DNA of 64,000 bases from Bacteroidota bacterium (GCA_017303895.1 JAFLBF010000018.1:1-64000), one strand, 5' to 3'; positions 1 to 8,129 are shown, counted from the stretch's first letter. The notes: generated from the letters alone by a model not told the origin. Program-made: numbers and translations.

Positions 1-48
1 CAAAAGTCTGGAAAAGGAAGAGGCAACGAGCCTAAAAAAGGGAAGTAA
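1..48 (+). CDS. C-terminal tail of an unidentified protein (partial)
   Basis: An open frame enters from the left edge and stops at TAA 46-48. Only 15 residues are visible, rich in Lys, Gly and Arg (it ends EPKKGK). Basic tails like this occur on DNA-binding or mobilisation proteins, which would suit the adjoining integrase island, but the fragment is far too short to identify. It is followed eight bases later by an inverted repeat that could end its transcript. Confidence 0.35.
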   Translation, partial: QKSGKGRGNEPKKGK

Positions 49-55
49 TTACAAA

Positions 56-88
56 AGAGAAGGGGTGTAGCCTTAACATCCCTTCTCT
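56..88. terminator. Hairpin, possible terminator
   Basis: Positions 56-64 (AGAGAAGGG) pair exactly with 80-88 (CCCTTCTCT). The stem extends through a G-T pair (65/79) and two more pairs to a 9-base loop at 68-76. There is no clear T-run after it, so it may be an attenuated terminator or an mRNA 3' stabiliser for the gene ending at 48. Confidence 0.5.
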
Positions 89-153
89 TGCTAATAACGC
101 AGATTAATGGTTAATGGGTCTAGTCGACTATTGTTGATGTAAATTAAGACTTT

Positions 154-375
154 TTAATCATCATTATCTTCCGGAAACTCCTCCTCTTTAAGTTCATCTA
201 AATACTCTTCCAGTTCATCAACATCATCTGATTCTGATCTGTCATATTGGACTTCAATTTCAAATTCTCCATCATCGTTTTTTCCAACAATTGAATTTGT
301 CAGTTCTAATTCCATTAATTTTTCTGCAAAGTCTGCCATTACTTCGGCAGGGACTTCAAATGTTACTGTTCTCAT
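154..375 (-). CDS. Small acidic protein of unknown function, island gene
   Basis: A 73-residue protein with a short beta-like N-terminus (MRTVTFEVPAEV) and a strongly acidic C-terminal half dominated by Asp and Glu. I do not recognise a family. Its start codon overlaps the stop of the upstream HTH gene by 4 bases (ATGA), so the two are translationally coupled and probably work together. Small acidic partners of DNA-binding proteins are common in mobile elements (antirepressors, DNA mimics), but that is only a possibility here. No transmembrane segment or signal peptide is seen. Confidence 0.6.
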   Translation of the reverse strand: MRTVTFEVPAEVMADFAEKLMELELTNSIVGKNDDGEFEIEVQYDRSESDDVDELEEYLDELKEEEFPEDNDD

Positions 376-689
376 CGTTTTTGTTTTTTATTGGTTTTTA
401 AATTAATTGATTTCATAAATGCTAAAACCTCTTGCTTTTTAAACAAGACCTTACGACCAACTCTATAAAATGGCATACCCATTTTTTTATAATTATGGAT
501 ACTTACTACCGAGCATCTTAAAAATACAGCCAACTCCTTAATAGTAAAGTGCTCCAAATGATTTTCATCGGTCAATTCCTCCTCTGGCTCTCCCTTTTTT
601 TCTTGGAGAACGTCATTAACTAAACGTCTAGTGATAGACATAAACTCATTAACTGTTAGGCTGAATAATGGTTTTTCTTCATTTTGCAT
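372..689 (-). CDS. Helix-turn-helix protein of the excisionase/MerR-like (HTH_17) type
   Basis: A 105-residue protein. The C-terminal half reads FTIKELAVFLRCSVVSIHNY, then a YRVGRKVLFKKQEVLAFM segment. This is the winged-helix pattern of excisionase-type proteins: a helix-turn-helix followed by a beta wing with a conserved GRK. The N-terminal 40 residues are charged and look unstructured. In Bacteroidota integrative elements such proteins sit near the tyrosine recombinase and act as recombination directionality factors or regulators of element genes. It is followed, with a 4-base overlap, by the acidic 73-residue gene. Function as excisionase is inferred from fold and context. Confidence 0.8.
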   Translation of the reverse strand: MQNEEKPLFSLTVNEFMSITRRLVNDVLQEKKGEPEEELTDENHLEHFTIKELAVFLRCSVVSIHNYKKMGMPFYRVGRKVLFKKQEVLAFMKSINLKTNKKQKR

Positions 690-754
690 TTAATTACATA
701 TTATGAGTGTATAATATTTATATTCATACGAACATTGCTCTTAAAAAAATATTC

Positions 755-1456
755 TTACTTTTTTATTGTTTGAAGTCTGGCATGAATTAGTTTATCAACA
801 AATTCAATTGTTTTATCAATTTGGCTATTATTTTTTAAAACTCGGACCAATTTCTGTTCAAACTGCTGTTTGTAATTACCATAGACCCAATCTATAATTG
901 TAGGGAAATTATATCCCCCCATGCTAATTGGTTCAAAGTCCCTATAGATTTGATAAATATTGACTTCATACTTAAATTCCGTACTTGTTTTTTTGTTGAA
1001 ATCTTTAAAAAGTAATAGTGATGCATTATAAAAATCTTCGAAATATTTTCTTTTATTTTTAAAATTTAGAATGTCATAAAATGGGCTATTGGTCTTTTTT
1101 AATTCAAATTGTAATTTGTCCTTCAAATAATCGCCTATCACTATTCTAATAGAGGTTGCATATACCTCGTACCGTCCGCCTAATCCTGCCAAAGTGTATT
1201 CCTTTTTAGTGTTATTGATTTCATATCTGACTAGCTTTTCTGCCAAAGAGCACTCAAAGAATATAATGTTTCTAATTGCGGGATCGTTTAAACTCTCGTA
1301 ATACATTCCATATTTACTACGAATTTGAGTATTTTTGCGATTATAAGTGATTTGCAAATACAAAGGATATAGGTCTTTCCCTTCTGAATCGGAGCATTCA
1401 GGGATTAGATTCATATTTAAAAAGGGTTTTACAGAAATCTTTTTTAACTTATCCAT
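755..1456 (-). CDS. Island protein with an integrase-arm-like N-terminus, function unknown
   Basis: About 233 residues from an ATG at 1456. An upstream TTG at 1471 is in frame, but it lies inside a TATATTTG sequence that looks like a -7 promoter box, so the ATG is preferred. The first 50 residues (VKPFLNMNLIPEC, then LYLQITYNRKNTQIRSKYGM) resemble the beta-rich arm DNA-binding domain of Bacteroidota integrases. No catalytic recombinase residues follow. The rest is mostly helical and unrecognised. It may be a DNA-binding accessory protein of the element or a diverged integrase fragment; the resemblance is weak. Confidence 0.55.
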   Translation of the reverse strand: MDKLKKISVKPFLNMNLIPECSDSEGKDLYPLYLQITYNRKNTQIRSKYGMYYESLNDPAIRNIIFFECSLAEKLVRYEINNTKKEYTLAGLGGRYEVYATSIRIVIGDYLKDKLQFELKKTNSPFYDILNFKNKRKYFEDFYNASLLLFKDFNKKTSTEFKYEVNIYQIYRDFEPISMGGYNFPTIIDWVYGNYKQQFEQKLVRVLKNNSQIDKTIEFVDKLIHARLQTIKK

Positions 1457-1460
1457 AATG

Positions 1461-1468
1461 CAAATATA
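1461..1468 (-). promoter_or_regulatory. Bacteroidota -7 box (TATATTTG) before the 755-1456 gene
   Basis: On the minus strand the sequence reads TATATTTG, an exact match to the TAnnTTTG consensus. It ends only four bases before the preferred ATG, so transcription would begin at or next to the start codon, giving an almost leaderless mRNA. No clear TTG -33 element is seen at ideal spacing. Confidence 0.4.
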
Positions 1469-1647
1469 CAAATGTTTTTATAAATATAAATAATATACTA
1501 ACATATTTTGGTGCAAAATTAATTAAAGCTAATGGAAATAAAGTGAAGTAAAGGGAATATTTAATTCTGAAGCGGACTACGCTCAATAAATATGCTTTAC
1601 TATAGCATTAGTGTTATTTCTTAATTTTTTAGAAAGATTATACATTT

Positions 1648-2226
1648 ATGAATTATAATGATATTAAAAGTAGAATTGATAGAACTTTTGTTGCTATTAA
1701 TGCAAAGATTGATAACGATATTGAAAAGCATACTCACTACCATTTCTACGAAAAAAATGGTGAGCAAAGGGTAACTGTTACCTATGGCACAGAAGTGGAA
1801 AAGGAACTAATATTGCCAATTATGAGTATTATTCATTTGCTTGCCACATTAAAAGACCATATTAAAAATTCTTTAAAAGAAAAGGGATACGATCCTTTGA
1901 TAGTTGAGCGAGCAATTGATGATTCTATTCATTTGCAAATATTAATTGATATTGATAATCAAGACAAACATGGCACAAACTTGAGAAAAAGTCGTTCAAA
2001 TAAAAGTCCCATTATAACAGATATTCATCAGGGATTTTACTTGGGCAGTAAGGTATATGACATAGAAGGGAAAGTTATAAATAAAAACGGACCACCTACT
2101 ATTGCAATTAAAGCATTGATTAAGGATAGTAATGGGTCTATTTTATTTTATCTCGATGAGATGATCGAAATATGTTATTCAAAATGGATAGAAATCATTA
2201 AAAAGTATCAATTAGCAACTATTTAG
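1648..2226 (+). CDS. Hypothetical protein, island cargo candidate
   Basis: A 192-residue soluble protein of mixed charge, with no signal peptide or membrane segment. The central part is helical (IMSIIHLLATLKDHIKNSL) and leads to IDIDNQDKHG; an N-x(n)-KHG ending of a helical bundle is seen in several poorly characterised families, including some HEPN-like ones. The diagnostic HEPN Rx4-6H motif is not evident. The C-terminal half looks beta-rich and then helical. It is the only plus-strand gene in the island and lies between the orphan 755-1456 gene and the integrase, where cargo genes commonly sit. Function unknown. Confidence 0.6.
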   Translation: MNYNDIKSRIDRTFVAINAKIDNDIEKHTHYHFYEKNGEQRVTVTYGTEVEKELILPIMSIIHLLATLKDHIKNSLKEKGYDPLIVERAIDDSIHLQILIDIDNQDKHGTNLRKSRSNKSPIITDIHQGFYLGSKVYDIEGKVINKNGPPTIAIKALIKDSNGSILFYLDEMIEICYSKWIEIIKKYQLATI

Positions 2227-2255
2227 AAAAAATTATTTCAAATCCTGCTAACTAC

Positions 2256-3488
2256 TTAACCAAAAATTCGTTCCATTTCTTTTGCTTTAAAGGTATCTGC
2301 GATCTTAAAATACCTTCTCATAACCGAATAACTTTTATTTCCAGTAATAGCCATTGCGGTAGTTAAACTACCTCCACGTTCTAAAAAATTGGTAACAAAT
2401 GTCTTTTTACTTGTATGAAAAGTGGCAGCATCCCACAATGGCTTGCTTTCCTCAAATCGTTCTGCTCCTTTAAAGTGTACAATTTGAACAACCCTATTCA
2501 GTTTGGCTTCTTTCATTGCCCCTTTTAAATATTCACTTATTTTCCCTCTTAGAATTTGAGGCATACAATTTACAGGGTGAACACCTTGGTTTCGTTCTAA
2601 TATTTTCCTGCTATATTGATTCAACGGAATAATATTAGGCTCTTTTGTTTTAATAACTCTATAGACGATTCTATCTTTATGGATATTTTCAGGTAGTAAC
2701 TTTGATATGTCGGAATAACGCAATCCGGTAAAACACCCCAAGCAGTATAAATCCCTCATTTGTGCGTACTCTTCTTCCTCAAATTCATGATTCATAAATT
2801 GCTGTACCTCATCAAAAGTTAGGTAAATGATTTCAGTATTCTCCTGCATTCTACGAACTTTTCTAAATTCTAAGGTTGTGGTGTAGCCTCTTTTAACTGA
2901 CCAGTTCATAAAGGCTTTAATTTTGTCTATGTGGCTTCCTGTATAATTGTTAAACCAACCTTTCGTATTATAACACCAATCAAAGAACTCTTGCCAAAAG
3001 ACAGGATCTATACTATCAAAGGTCATTGACCATCTTCGCTCTTTTGAAAAGTCTTTTAATACTTTGTTCGTTAAAGTAGATTCTTTGATACTTTTCTTTG
3101 TATGTGTGACTTTTAGGGACTCAAGGTATTCATTATAATAATCCCAAATTAAATCTCCATTTTTGGCATCTTTTCGTTTTCCGTTTAAACGATCTCTAAA
3201 ATATTCTGGACTAATTTTCTCCCCAAGTGCCTTGGCTTTGTTGTGTATGTCTTCTACCTTGGCTTCCAATTTGGTTAATTCTCTATTAATGTCTGCTGCT
3301 TCTGAATAGTTCTTTTTTACTCTCATCCTCTCTTCATCCCATTTGGAAGCATCTATCCTATAACCACTGTAATATTGTAATCGTTTTCCATTAAAGCTGT
3401 AAAACAGCAAGATGGGAACATTGATCGTATTGATTTTGCCTGTAGTCTTTTCTTTGCGTTTTTCAAGGTAAAATTTCACTTCTGCCAT
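2256..3488 (-). CDS. Tyrosine recombinase / site-specific integrase (Bacteroidota SAM-like type) with altered active site
   Basis: A 410-residue protein of usual length for Bacteroidota integrases: an N-terminal arm-binding region (about 1-60), a coiled linker, a SAM-like core-binding domain (about 105-215) and a C-terminal catalytic domain (about 225-410). The first catalytic Arg is present in FTGLRYSDI (about residue 255), and the nucleophile is the Tyr of RRYFKI (about 391). The box normally written HxxR reads HTSK (about 354), so the second Arg is Lys. The later His/Trp position in the GHKS-type box reads GNKS (about 381). The protein may still act but is unusual. It is transcribed toward the other island genes and has a hairpin-rich spacer behind its start. 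Confidence 0.92.
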   Translation of the reverse strand: MAEVKFYLEKRKEKTTGKINTINVPILLFYSFNGKRLQYYSGYRIDASKWDEERMRVKKNYSEAADINRELTKLEAKVEDIHNKAKALGEKISPEYFRDRLNGKRKDAKNGDLIWDYYNEYLESLKVTHTKKSIKESTLTNKVLKDFSKERRWSMTFDSIDPVFWQEFFDWCYNTKGWFNNYTGSHIDKIKAFMNWSVKRGYTTTLEFRKVRRMQENTEIIYLTFDEVQQFMNHEFEEEEYAQMRDLYCLGCFTGLRYSDISKLLPENIHKDRIVYRVIKTKEPNIIPLNQYSRKILERNQGVHPVNCMPQILRGKISEYLKGAMKEAKLNRVVQIVHFKGAERFEESKPLWDAATFHTSKKTFVTNFLERGGSLTTAMAITGNKSYSVMRRYFKIADTFKAKEMERIFG

Positions 3489-3591
3489 TGTGTATGTTTT
3501 TTCGTATTATTATATATAAAATAGCTTACTCAAATAGTGTGCCGTTACATACGATATTACATACAGATTTTGGTTATTTCAGATAAATTCA

Positions 3592-3674
3592 ATTTTATTG
3601 AATTTTACATCAAAACAAACAAAGCGCCCTAAAATAGGGCGCTTTGAGATCTTGTTTGATTTTATTGAATTTTA
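3592..3674. repeat. 16-bp direct repeat pair, candidate attachment-site core
   Basis: ATTTTATTGAATTTTA occurs exactly at 3592-3607 and 3659-3674, with 51 bases between that hold a perfect hairpin. It lies about 100 bases from the integrase start, where an att site is expected. AT-rich sequence raises the chance of coincidence, but 16 exact matches this close is notable. Role as att site is inference; the partner copy at the far end of the island is outside the window. Confidence 0.4.
3620..3646. terminator. Perfect 12-bp hairpin
   Basis: CAAAGCGCCCTA (3620-3631), a three-base AAA loop, and TAGGGCGCTTTG (3635-3646) form a perfect GC-rich stem. There is no adjacent T-run in either direction, so it could be a terminator remnant or a recombination-related structure. 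It sits between the two copies of the direct repeat. Confidence 0.55.
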
Positions 3675-3706
3675 TTTTATCGAGAAAAAACCTTGCAATT
3701 TGCGGG

Positions 3707-3768
3707 GCTTTTTTGTTGCCGTAAAGCCTGAAAGCTTGCTTTCAAAGGCTTGTAGGCAACAAAAAAGC
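3707..3768. repeat. Large composite inverted repeat (62 bp)
   Basis: The outer arms, 3707-3720 and 3755-3768, are perfectly complementary over 14 bp and include runs of six T and six A. Inside, after a symmetric GTA/GTA internal loop, AAGCCT (3724-3729) pairs with AGGCTT (3746-3751) and GAAAG (3730-3734) with CTTTC (3739-3743), closing on a CTTG loop. It could act as a bidirectional terminator or extrude as a cruciform. Confidence 0.6.
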
Positions 3769-3769
3769 A

Positions 3770-3785
3770 CGTCACGGTAGTGACG
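3770..3785. repeat. Small hairpin next to the large inverted repeat
   Basis: CGTCAC (3770-3775) and GTGACG (3780-3785) form a 6-bp stem around GGTA. It begins two bases after the large inverted repeat, giving a two-hairpin tandem. On the minus strand it would come first, followed by the large hairpin. Function unknown. Confidence 0.45.
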
Positions 3786-4004
3786 GGTTTTAAAGTATTT
3801 TCAAGTGTGGTAAGCAGGGATCATGAGTGCAACGAATACTTCCGAGGCTATAGACAATATAAAAGCACCTTATACCCATAAAGAGGGGAAGTGTTTTCAG
3901 TCGGGACTGGAAACTTTTTTTGATCTCATTTGTTTCAATGGTATTCTTTTTTGGATTCCAATTTCTTAAATTTGAAAGCATTAAACACTTAATTATGATC
4001 GATC

Positions 4005-5156
4005 ATGAGTGAAGAATTACCTAGACGTAGCTTTTTGAACCGTTCTCTTTGGGGATTAGCGACAGCTGTTGCTTATCCGGTTCAGTCATTTTCCGATTCC
4101 TTAAAAAAATCCTATAACGCAACAGCAGCCAACATGAATCCTATTATCAATATTAAACCATTAGGCTTCCAGTGGGAAACAGCCGATCCTTTTTTGTTTT
4201 GTGTGCATCATGAAGATGCTTTTCCTAAAGGGAATGAGCTGATGGGGCCGGATCCGGATTATTTCAAAGGCAGGCATATGGGCGATGACTTTATCATTAA
4301 AGATGGTTTTCGAATGTATCATGGGAAAAAAGTACCAGGCTTCCCGGGGCATCCTCACCGTGGATTTGAGACAATCACTGTTGTTAGAAAAGGGATCGTT
4401 GATCATGCCGATTCGATGGGAGCGGCCGGAAGATATGGAAATGGGGATGTTCAATGGATGACAGCCGGAAAAGGGGTACAACATTCCGAAATGTTTCCTC
4501 TGATACACAAAGAGAAAGAGAACCCTATGGAATTGTTTCAGATTTGGTTAAACCTTCCTAAGAAGAATAAAATGGTAGCGCCTCATTTTAAAATGTTCTG
4601 GAAAGAGTCGATCCCTAATCATGTTCATACGGATGCATCCAAGAAAAAAACAGTAGTAGAAGTTATTGCAGGTAAATTAGAAAAATCGGCAGCGCCTGCT
4701 CCGCCTCCAGATTCCTGGGCAGCAGACCCTAAAAATGAAGTTGCTGTATGGAACATTAAAATGGAGGCTGGTGCTACTTTTATGATACCTGCTGCTTCAA
4801 AAGGGATCAATCGTACGGTTTATTTTTATGAAGGTGATCAAATTAATTTATCTGGTAAACCCGTTGCGAAGTATCATGCAGTTGAACTGCATGCCGATAT
4901 GCCAGTTGAAATAAAAGCCGGAACAGAAGAAGTAAGTATTTTGTTGTTACAAGGTCGACCGATCAATGAGCCGGTGATCCAATATGGACCATTTGTTATG
5001 AACACCAAACAAGAGATCAATCAGGCGTTCGAAGATTACCACGCTACACAATTTGGTGGATGGCCTTGGCCAAAATACGATCAAGTGCACGATCGTGAGA
5101 AAAAGCGGTTTGCGAAACATGCTGATGGAACAATGGAAACAAAGAATTCATTGTAA
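4005..5156 (+). CDS. Pirin family protein with a Tat-like signal peptide
   Basis: 383 residues. The N-terminus PRRSFLNRSLWGLA fits a twin-arginine signal (RRxFL), followed by a moderately hydrophobic stretch, so export in folded form is likely. The body is a bicupin pirin: the metal ligands of the family appear as H116 and H118 in HPHRGFET, H160 in QHSE, and E162. Pirins bind iron and some oxidise quercetin; bacterial ones are usually cytosolic, which makes the exported form unusual. It is about 100 residues longer than a typical pirin, part of which is the signal region. The following outer-membrane-like gene starts 61 bases downstream. Confidence 0.9.
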   Translation: MSEELPRRSFLNRSLWGLATAVAYPVQSFSDSLKKSYNATAANMNPIINIKPLGFQWETADPFLFCVHHEDAFPKGNELMGPDPDYFKGRHMGDDFIIKDGFRMYHGKKVPGFPGHPHRGFETITVVRKGIVDHADSMGAAGRYGNGDVQWMTAGKGVQHSEMFPLIHKEKENPMELFQIWLNLPKKNKMVAPHFKMFWKESIPNHVHTDASKKKTVVEVIAGKLEKSAAPAPPPDSWAADPKNEVAVWNIKMEAGATFMIPAASKGINRTVYFYEGDQINLSGKPVAKYHAVELHADMPVEIKAGTEEVSILLLQGRPINEPVIQYGPFVMNTKQEINQAFEDYHATQFGGWPWPKYDQVHDREKKRFAKHADGTMETKNSL

Positions 5157-5217
5157 GGGAACCGAATAAATAGGTATTCAGCAACCTTTTAACTATTATT
5201 GCGTCTTTACAACAAGT

Positions 5218-5943
5218 ATGAGTTTATTCAATAAAAGTTTATTTACCTTTTTGTTTTTAGTTTCTGGCCTTTTTTGTTTGGCACAAGAAGAAACAGATGC
5301 GCCTGTTCAGTCGGTGCAGGAGGAGGAATATCCTGTTGTTCCCAAACAATACTATGTATTTAGTCCAAGGGTATCTGTAACAGTTCCCCATCCTATGGGT
5401 AACAGCGCCTTTCGAAAGAGTTTTGTTGGAATCTACGAAGCTAGTGTTGGACTCAATATCAACATTTTTAAAGGCTTTTTTGTAGGTGTTACCTACAAAA
5501 ACGGATTATTGAAAATAACGGAGAATAAGATCGCTGATTTTAATGCGAGTATGAATATTAATAACGCAGGCGTTAAGTTAGGAACCGATATTTTTATTGG
5601 AGATCGTAACCGTATCATCTTTTCTGCTGCTGTTACAGCCGGTCAGAATTATACTAACTATTCCGGCTTGGTATGTAAAAAGCCCGGTGATAGTCCTAAA
5701 TTGACAAGCTATTCCACCTCTTATCTGGAGCCCGAAGTAAATATGTTTTTTTTAGTGGAACCTAATTTTGGTATAGGCGCAACACTTGGATATAGCATAT
5801 TTAACAAAGAATTTGATCCCTATGAATTGTGTTTGAACGACTGGACGAATTTTGATAAAGAAAATCCCGGTAGAACACGTTACCTCAGTTTTGGATTTGG
5901 TTTTTATTACAGCTTTCTGAAAAAAAATAAGAAAGCAAGATAA
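5218..5943 (+). CDS. Secreted outer-membrane-type protein, probably a small beta-barrel
   Basis: 241 residues. A clear signal peptide (MSLFNKSLFTFLFLVSGLFCLAQ) is followed by an acidic stretch and then alternating hydrophobic/polar strands rich in Tyr, Phe and Gly, ending in an aromatic-rich segment (YLSFGFGFYYSF). This is the general look of a Bacteroidota outer-membrane beta-barrel, but no named family is recognised. The stop codon overlaps the start of the next gene by one base, indicating an operon with the Gre-like gene, though a functional link is not obvious. Confidence 0.7.
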   Translation: MSLFNKSLFTFLFLVSGLFCLAQEETDAPVQSVQEEEYPVVPKQYYVFSPRVSVTVPHPMGNSAFRKSFVGIYEASVGLNINIFKGFFVGVTYKNGLLKITENKIADFNASMNINNAGVKLGTDIFIGDRNRIIFSAAVTAGQNYTNYSGLVCKKPGDSPKLTSYSTSYLEPEVNMFFLVEPNFGIGATLGYSIFNKEFDPYELCLNDWTNFDKENPGRTRYLSFGFGFYYSFLKKNKKAR

Positions 5944-6404
5944 TGATGCATATTCCTGCCGATATAAAAAAGCAATTGTTTTCTTATTGTTTAGAATATT
6001 TGGAACAGAAGCGCAACTCTTTGCAGGCCGCTTTACAAATGGCTCGTGAAGCGGTGGCGGATGATGGAAAAAGTACCGCAGGCGATAAGCATGAAACCGG
6101 ACGTGCTATGGCACAACTGGAACAGGAAAAACTTTCGGGACAATTTCAGGAGCTTGAAAAGGCTCAACAGGTGTTAGATCAGATCGATCCTTCAATTGAA
6201 AATACCAAGATAAAATTGGGAAGCGTAGTTTTTACTTCCAATGGTAATTACTTTATCGCCATAAGTGCAGGCAAGAAAGAAATAGACTCAGCCATTTTTT
6301 TTATTGTATCTCCCAATTCTCCAATTGGACAAGCACTCATTAACTCGAATGGAAAAGAGTTGAACTTTAACAGTAGTTCATTTGCAATACAGCAGGCGAT
6401 CTAG
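5943..6404 (+). CDS. GreA/GreB-like C-terminal-domain protein
   Basis: 153 residues. Residues 1-85 look like a long helical hairpin ([21 protein letters not shown], then [13 protein letters not shown]). Residues 90-153 resemble the globular C-terminal domain of transcript-cleavage factors, with [14 protein letters not shown] and the typical [14 protein letters not shown] segment. Such Bacteroidota proteins are sometimes labelled 3-oxoacyl-ACP synthase, which this sequence does not support: there is no thiolase fold or catalytic Cys. A role binding RNA polymerase is inferred. The acidic tip residues of true GreA are not clearly present. It converges with the MFS gene, overlapping its stop by 4 bases. 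Confidence 0.75.
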   Translation: MMHIPADIKKQLFSYCLEYLEQKRNSLQAALQMAREAVADDGKSTAGDKHETGRAMAQLEQEKLSGQFQELEKAQQVLDQIDPSIENTKIKLGSVVFTSNGNYFIAISAGKKEIDSAIFFIVSPNSPIGQALINSNGKELNFNSSSFAIQQAI

Positions 6405-7609
6405 TGATTTTTTAATGATCTTATTGCTAATAGCGTTCCGATCAATAAAAGCAAAGCTCCTAATGCAAATGGTGCGCCCGGAAAATAGAATGCAGTACCG
6501 GGTTTTGTGCAAAAAGAAAATAAGTTATTCATGATCAATGGTCCGACAATCGCAGTTAAGCTCATCAAACTCGTTAAAGCTCCTTGAAGTTCACCTTGTT
6601 CGTTCGCTGGCACTTCGTTCGAAATTACCCCTTGCAAGGCCGGTCCGGCAATTCCTCCTAAACAATAAGGGATCAAAAAACTCATCATCATCCAGCCCTT
6701 GGATGCAAAGGCGAATAATAGTAACCCAACGGTCATGAGTGATAAGCCTATGAATATTGATTTTTTTGCTCCTAATTTTGGAATTACGGTTCGTATCAAT
6801 CCTCCTTGCACAATGGCCACCAAAATACCCACAACGCCCAAGGAATAACCTACCCAAGTTTCATCCCATTGGAATTTTAAAATGGTGTAATAGGTCCAGG
6901 TGCTTTCTACTGATTTTCCGGCTAAGTATAAGAATACAAGTGTTGCTACCAAACCAATTACCATTGGGTAACGTTTTAAGTGCAATAGCGAACCAACAGG
7001 ATTCGCTCTTTTCCAATCGAATTTTCGTCTGTTTTCCTCTTTTAATGATTCCGGTAATATAAAATAGCCATAGATAAAATTCAGTAATGAAAAACAAGCT
7101 GCAACAATAAAAGGAACATGTGTTCCCCATTTACTGCAAATACCACCTACCACAGGGCCAATAATAAAACCAATACCGAATGCAGCTCCTACCAAACCAA
7201 AATTTTGAGCTCTTTTTTCAGGCGTACTAATGTCCGCAATATATGCTGTGGCGGTAGTGAAACTTGCTCCGCTTATTCCGGCAAGGATACGACCAACAAA
7301 TAACCATGCAATCGTTGGCGCAAAGGCCATGAATATATAATCCAATCCTAATCCTAATAAGGAAAGTAGTAAGACCGGTCTTCGTCCGAAACGATCACTT
7401 AAACCACCAATAACGGGTGAGAAGATAAATTGCATTAAAGAATAGGCTACTGCTAGTAAGCCACCATAAACGGAGGCCTGACTAATTCCTTCACCTGTTA
7501 GATGTTGGATCAATTTTGGAGTCACCGGAATGATGATCCCGATGCCGATCACATCAATTAGAATGGTAATGAAAATAAAGAGTAATGCTTTTTTATTTGT
7601 TTGCTCCAT
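6401..7609 (-). CDS. TCR/Tet-family MFS transporter
   Basis: 402 residues with about 12 predicted membrane helices. The major-facilitator motif A is clear in [19 protein letters not shown] between helices 2 and 3, and the segment [20 protein letters not shown] followed by [11 protein letters not shown] and [10 protein letters not shown] is characteristic of TetA-like drug/proton antiporters. Environmental Bacteroidota carry many chromosomal members whose substrates are unknown, so tetracycline resistance should not be assumed. It is downstream of and 10 bases from the HEAT-like gene on the same strand, probably co-transcribed with it. Confidence 0.9.
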   Translation of the reverse strand: MEQTNKKALLFIFITILIDVIGIGIIIPVTPKLIQHLTGEGISQASVYGGLLAVAYSLMQFIFSPVIGGLSDRFGRRPVLLLSLLGLGLDYIFMAFAPTIAWLFVGRILAGISGASFTTATAYIADISTPEKRAQNFGLVGAAFGIGFIIGPVVGGICSKWGTHVPFIVAACFSLLNFIYGYFILPESLKEENRRKFDWKRANPVGSLLHLKRYPMVIGLVATLVFLYLAGKSVESTWTYYTILKFQWDETWVGYSLGVVGILVAIVQGGLIRTVIPKLGAKKSIFIGLSLMTVGLLLFAFASKGWMMMSFLIPYCLGGIAGPALQGVISNEVPANEQGELQGALTSLMSLTAIVGPLIMNNLFSFCTKPGTAFYFPGAPFALGALLLLIGTLLAIRSLKNH

Positions 7610-7619
7610 AAAATGTTAG

Positions 7620-8129
7620 CTATGCCGAAGCAAAGTTCTTAAGTGTCTCAGCAAGATCATTTAGTAGAACCAAACGTTCCGAGCTCGTGTTTTTTTGAAT
7701 GTCTTTTACTTTTTGAATACCAGCTTTAAGGGCTTCTTGGTTGAAGGGACCTTCCATATTCTCGATGACAGTAATTGCTTCTAAGGAAACCAGATAGTCA
7801 TCCGATAAGGCAAGCTCAATGAAGAAAGACAGATGTTCACTGAAATTGATCTCCGATTCCCAGCATGCTGCTACTAAAATGTGTTTTTTGTCTTTTGCTT
7901 TTTTACTGTTGATCGCATTGATCAGTAAATGTGCTCCTTTTTCCTTTTTTAGAGTAAGAAGTGCTTCTTCCTTTACATCTTTATTTTTAGGGTCAGTTAA
8001 AAGTGAGATAACGGTTGTTATCTTATCTTCATTACTGGCAGGAATTGCAATTTCTCCTTCTGCACCCACAATAGCAGTGCTGTATTCTTTATTATCGAAA
8101 TATTTTTTCAGATCGTCTTTATTTTCCAT
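7620..8129 (-). CDS. HEAT-repeat-like helical protein
   Basis: 169 residues, almost entirely alpha-helical, soluble. Repeating units such as ITTVISLLTDPKNKDVKEEA and IELALSDDYLVSLEAITVIE have the spacing of HEAT/armadillo-type repeats, which usually bind other proteins. No catalytic motif. It lies immediately upstream of the MFS transporter on the same strand and divergent from the gene at 8204. Specific function not assignable. Confidence 0.7.
   Translation of the reverse strand: MENKDDLKKYFDNKEYSTAIVGAEGEIAIPASNEDKITTVISLLTDPKNKDVKEEALLTLKKEKGAHLLINAINSKKAKDKKHILVAACWESEINFSEHLSFFIELALSDDYLVSLEAITVIENMEGPFNQEALKAGIQKVKDIQKNTSSERLVLLNDLAETLKNFASA

Larger units (their letters stand above)
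3489..4004. other. Gene-free spacer, likely island/chromosome boundary
   Basis: 516 bases without a convincing gene. It contains the integrase promoter region, a 16-bp direct repeat (3592-3607 and 3659-3674), a perfect 12-bp hairpin, a large composite inverted repeat and a small hairpin (separate entries). The last 200 bases lead to the pirin gene and show no recognisable element. Short open frames here are interrupted by the inverted repeats and have no family resemblance. Confidence 0.6.

Noticed and set aside
3598-3981. Two frames of about 60 codons in the boundary spacer
   Set aside because: Both run through the perfect hairpins and inverted repeat; composition is not protein-like and there is no start context.
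5943-6404. 3-oxoacyl-ACP synthase label often used for this family
   Set aside because: No thiolase fold or catalytic Cys; the Gre-like C-terminal segment fits better.
6401-7609. Tetracycline resistance gene
   Set aside because: Tet-family MFS fold is clear, but substrate cannot be inferred; environmental members are mostly not resistance genes.
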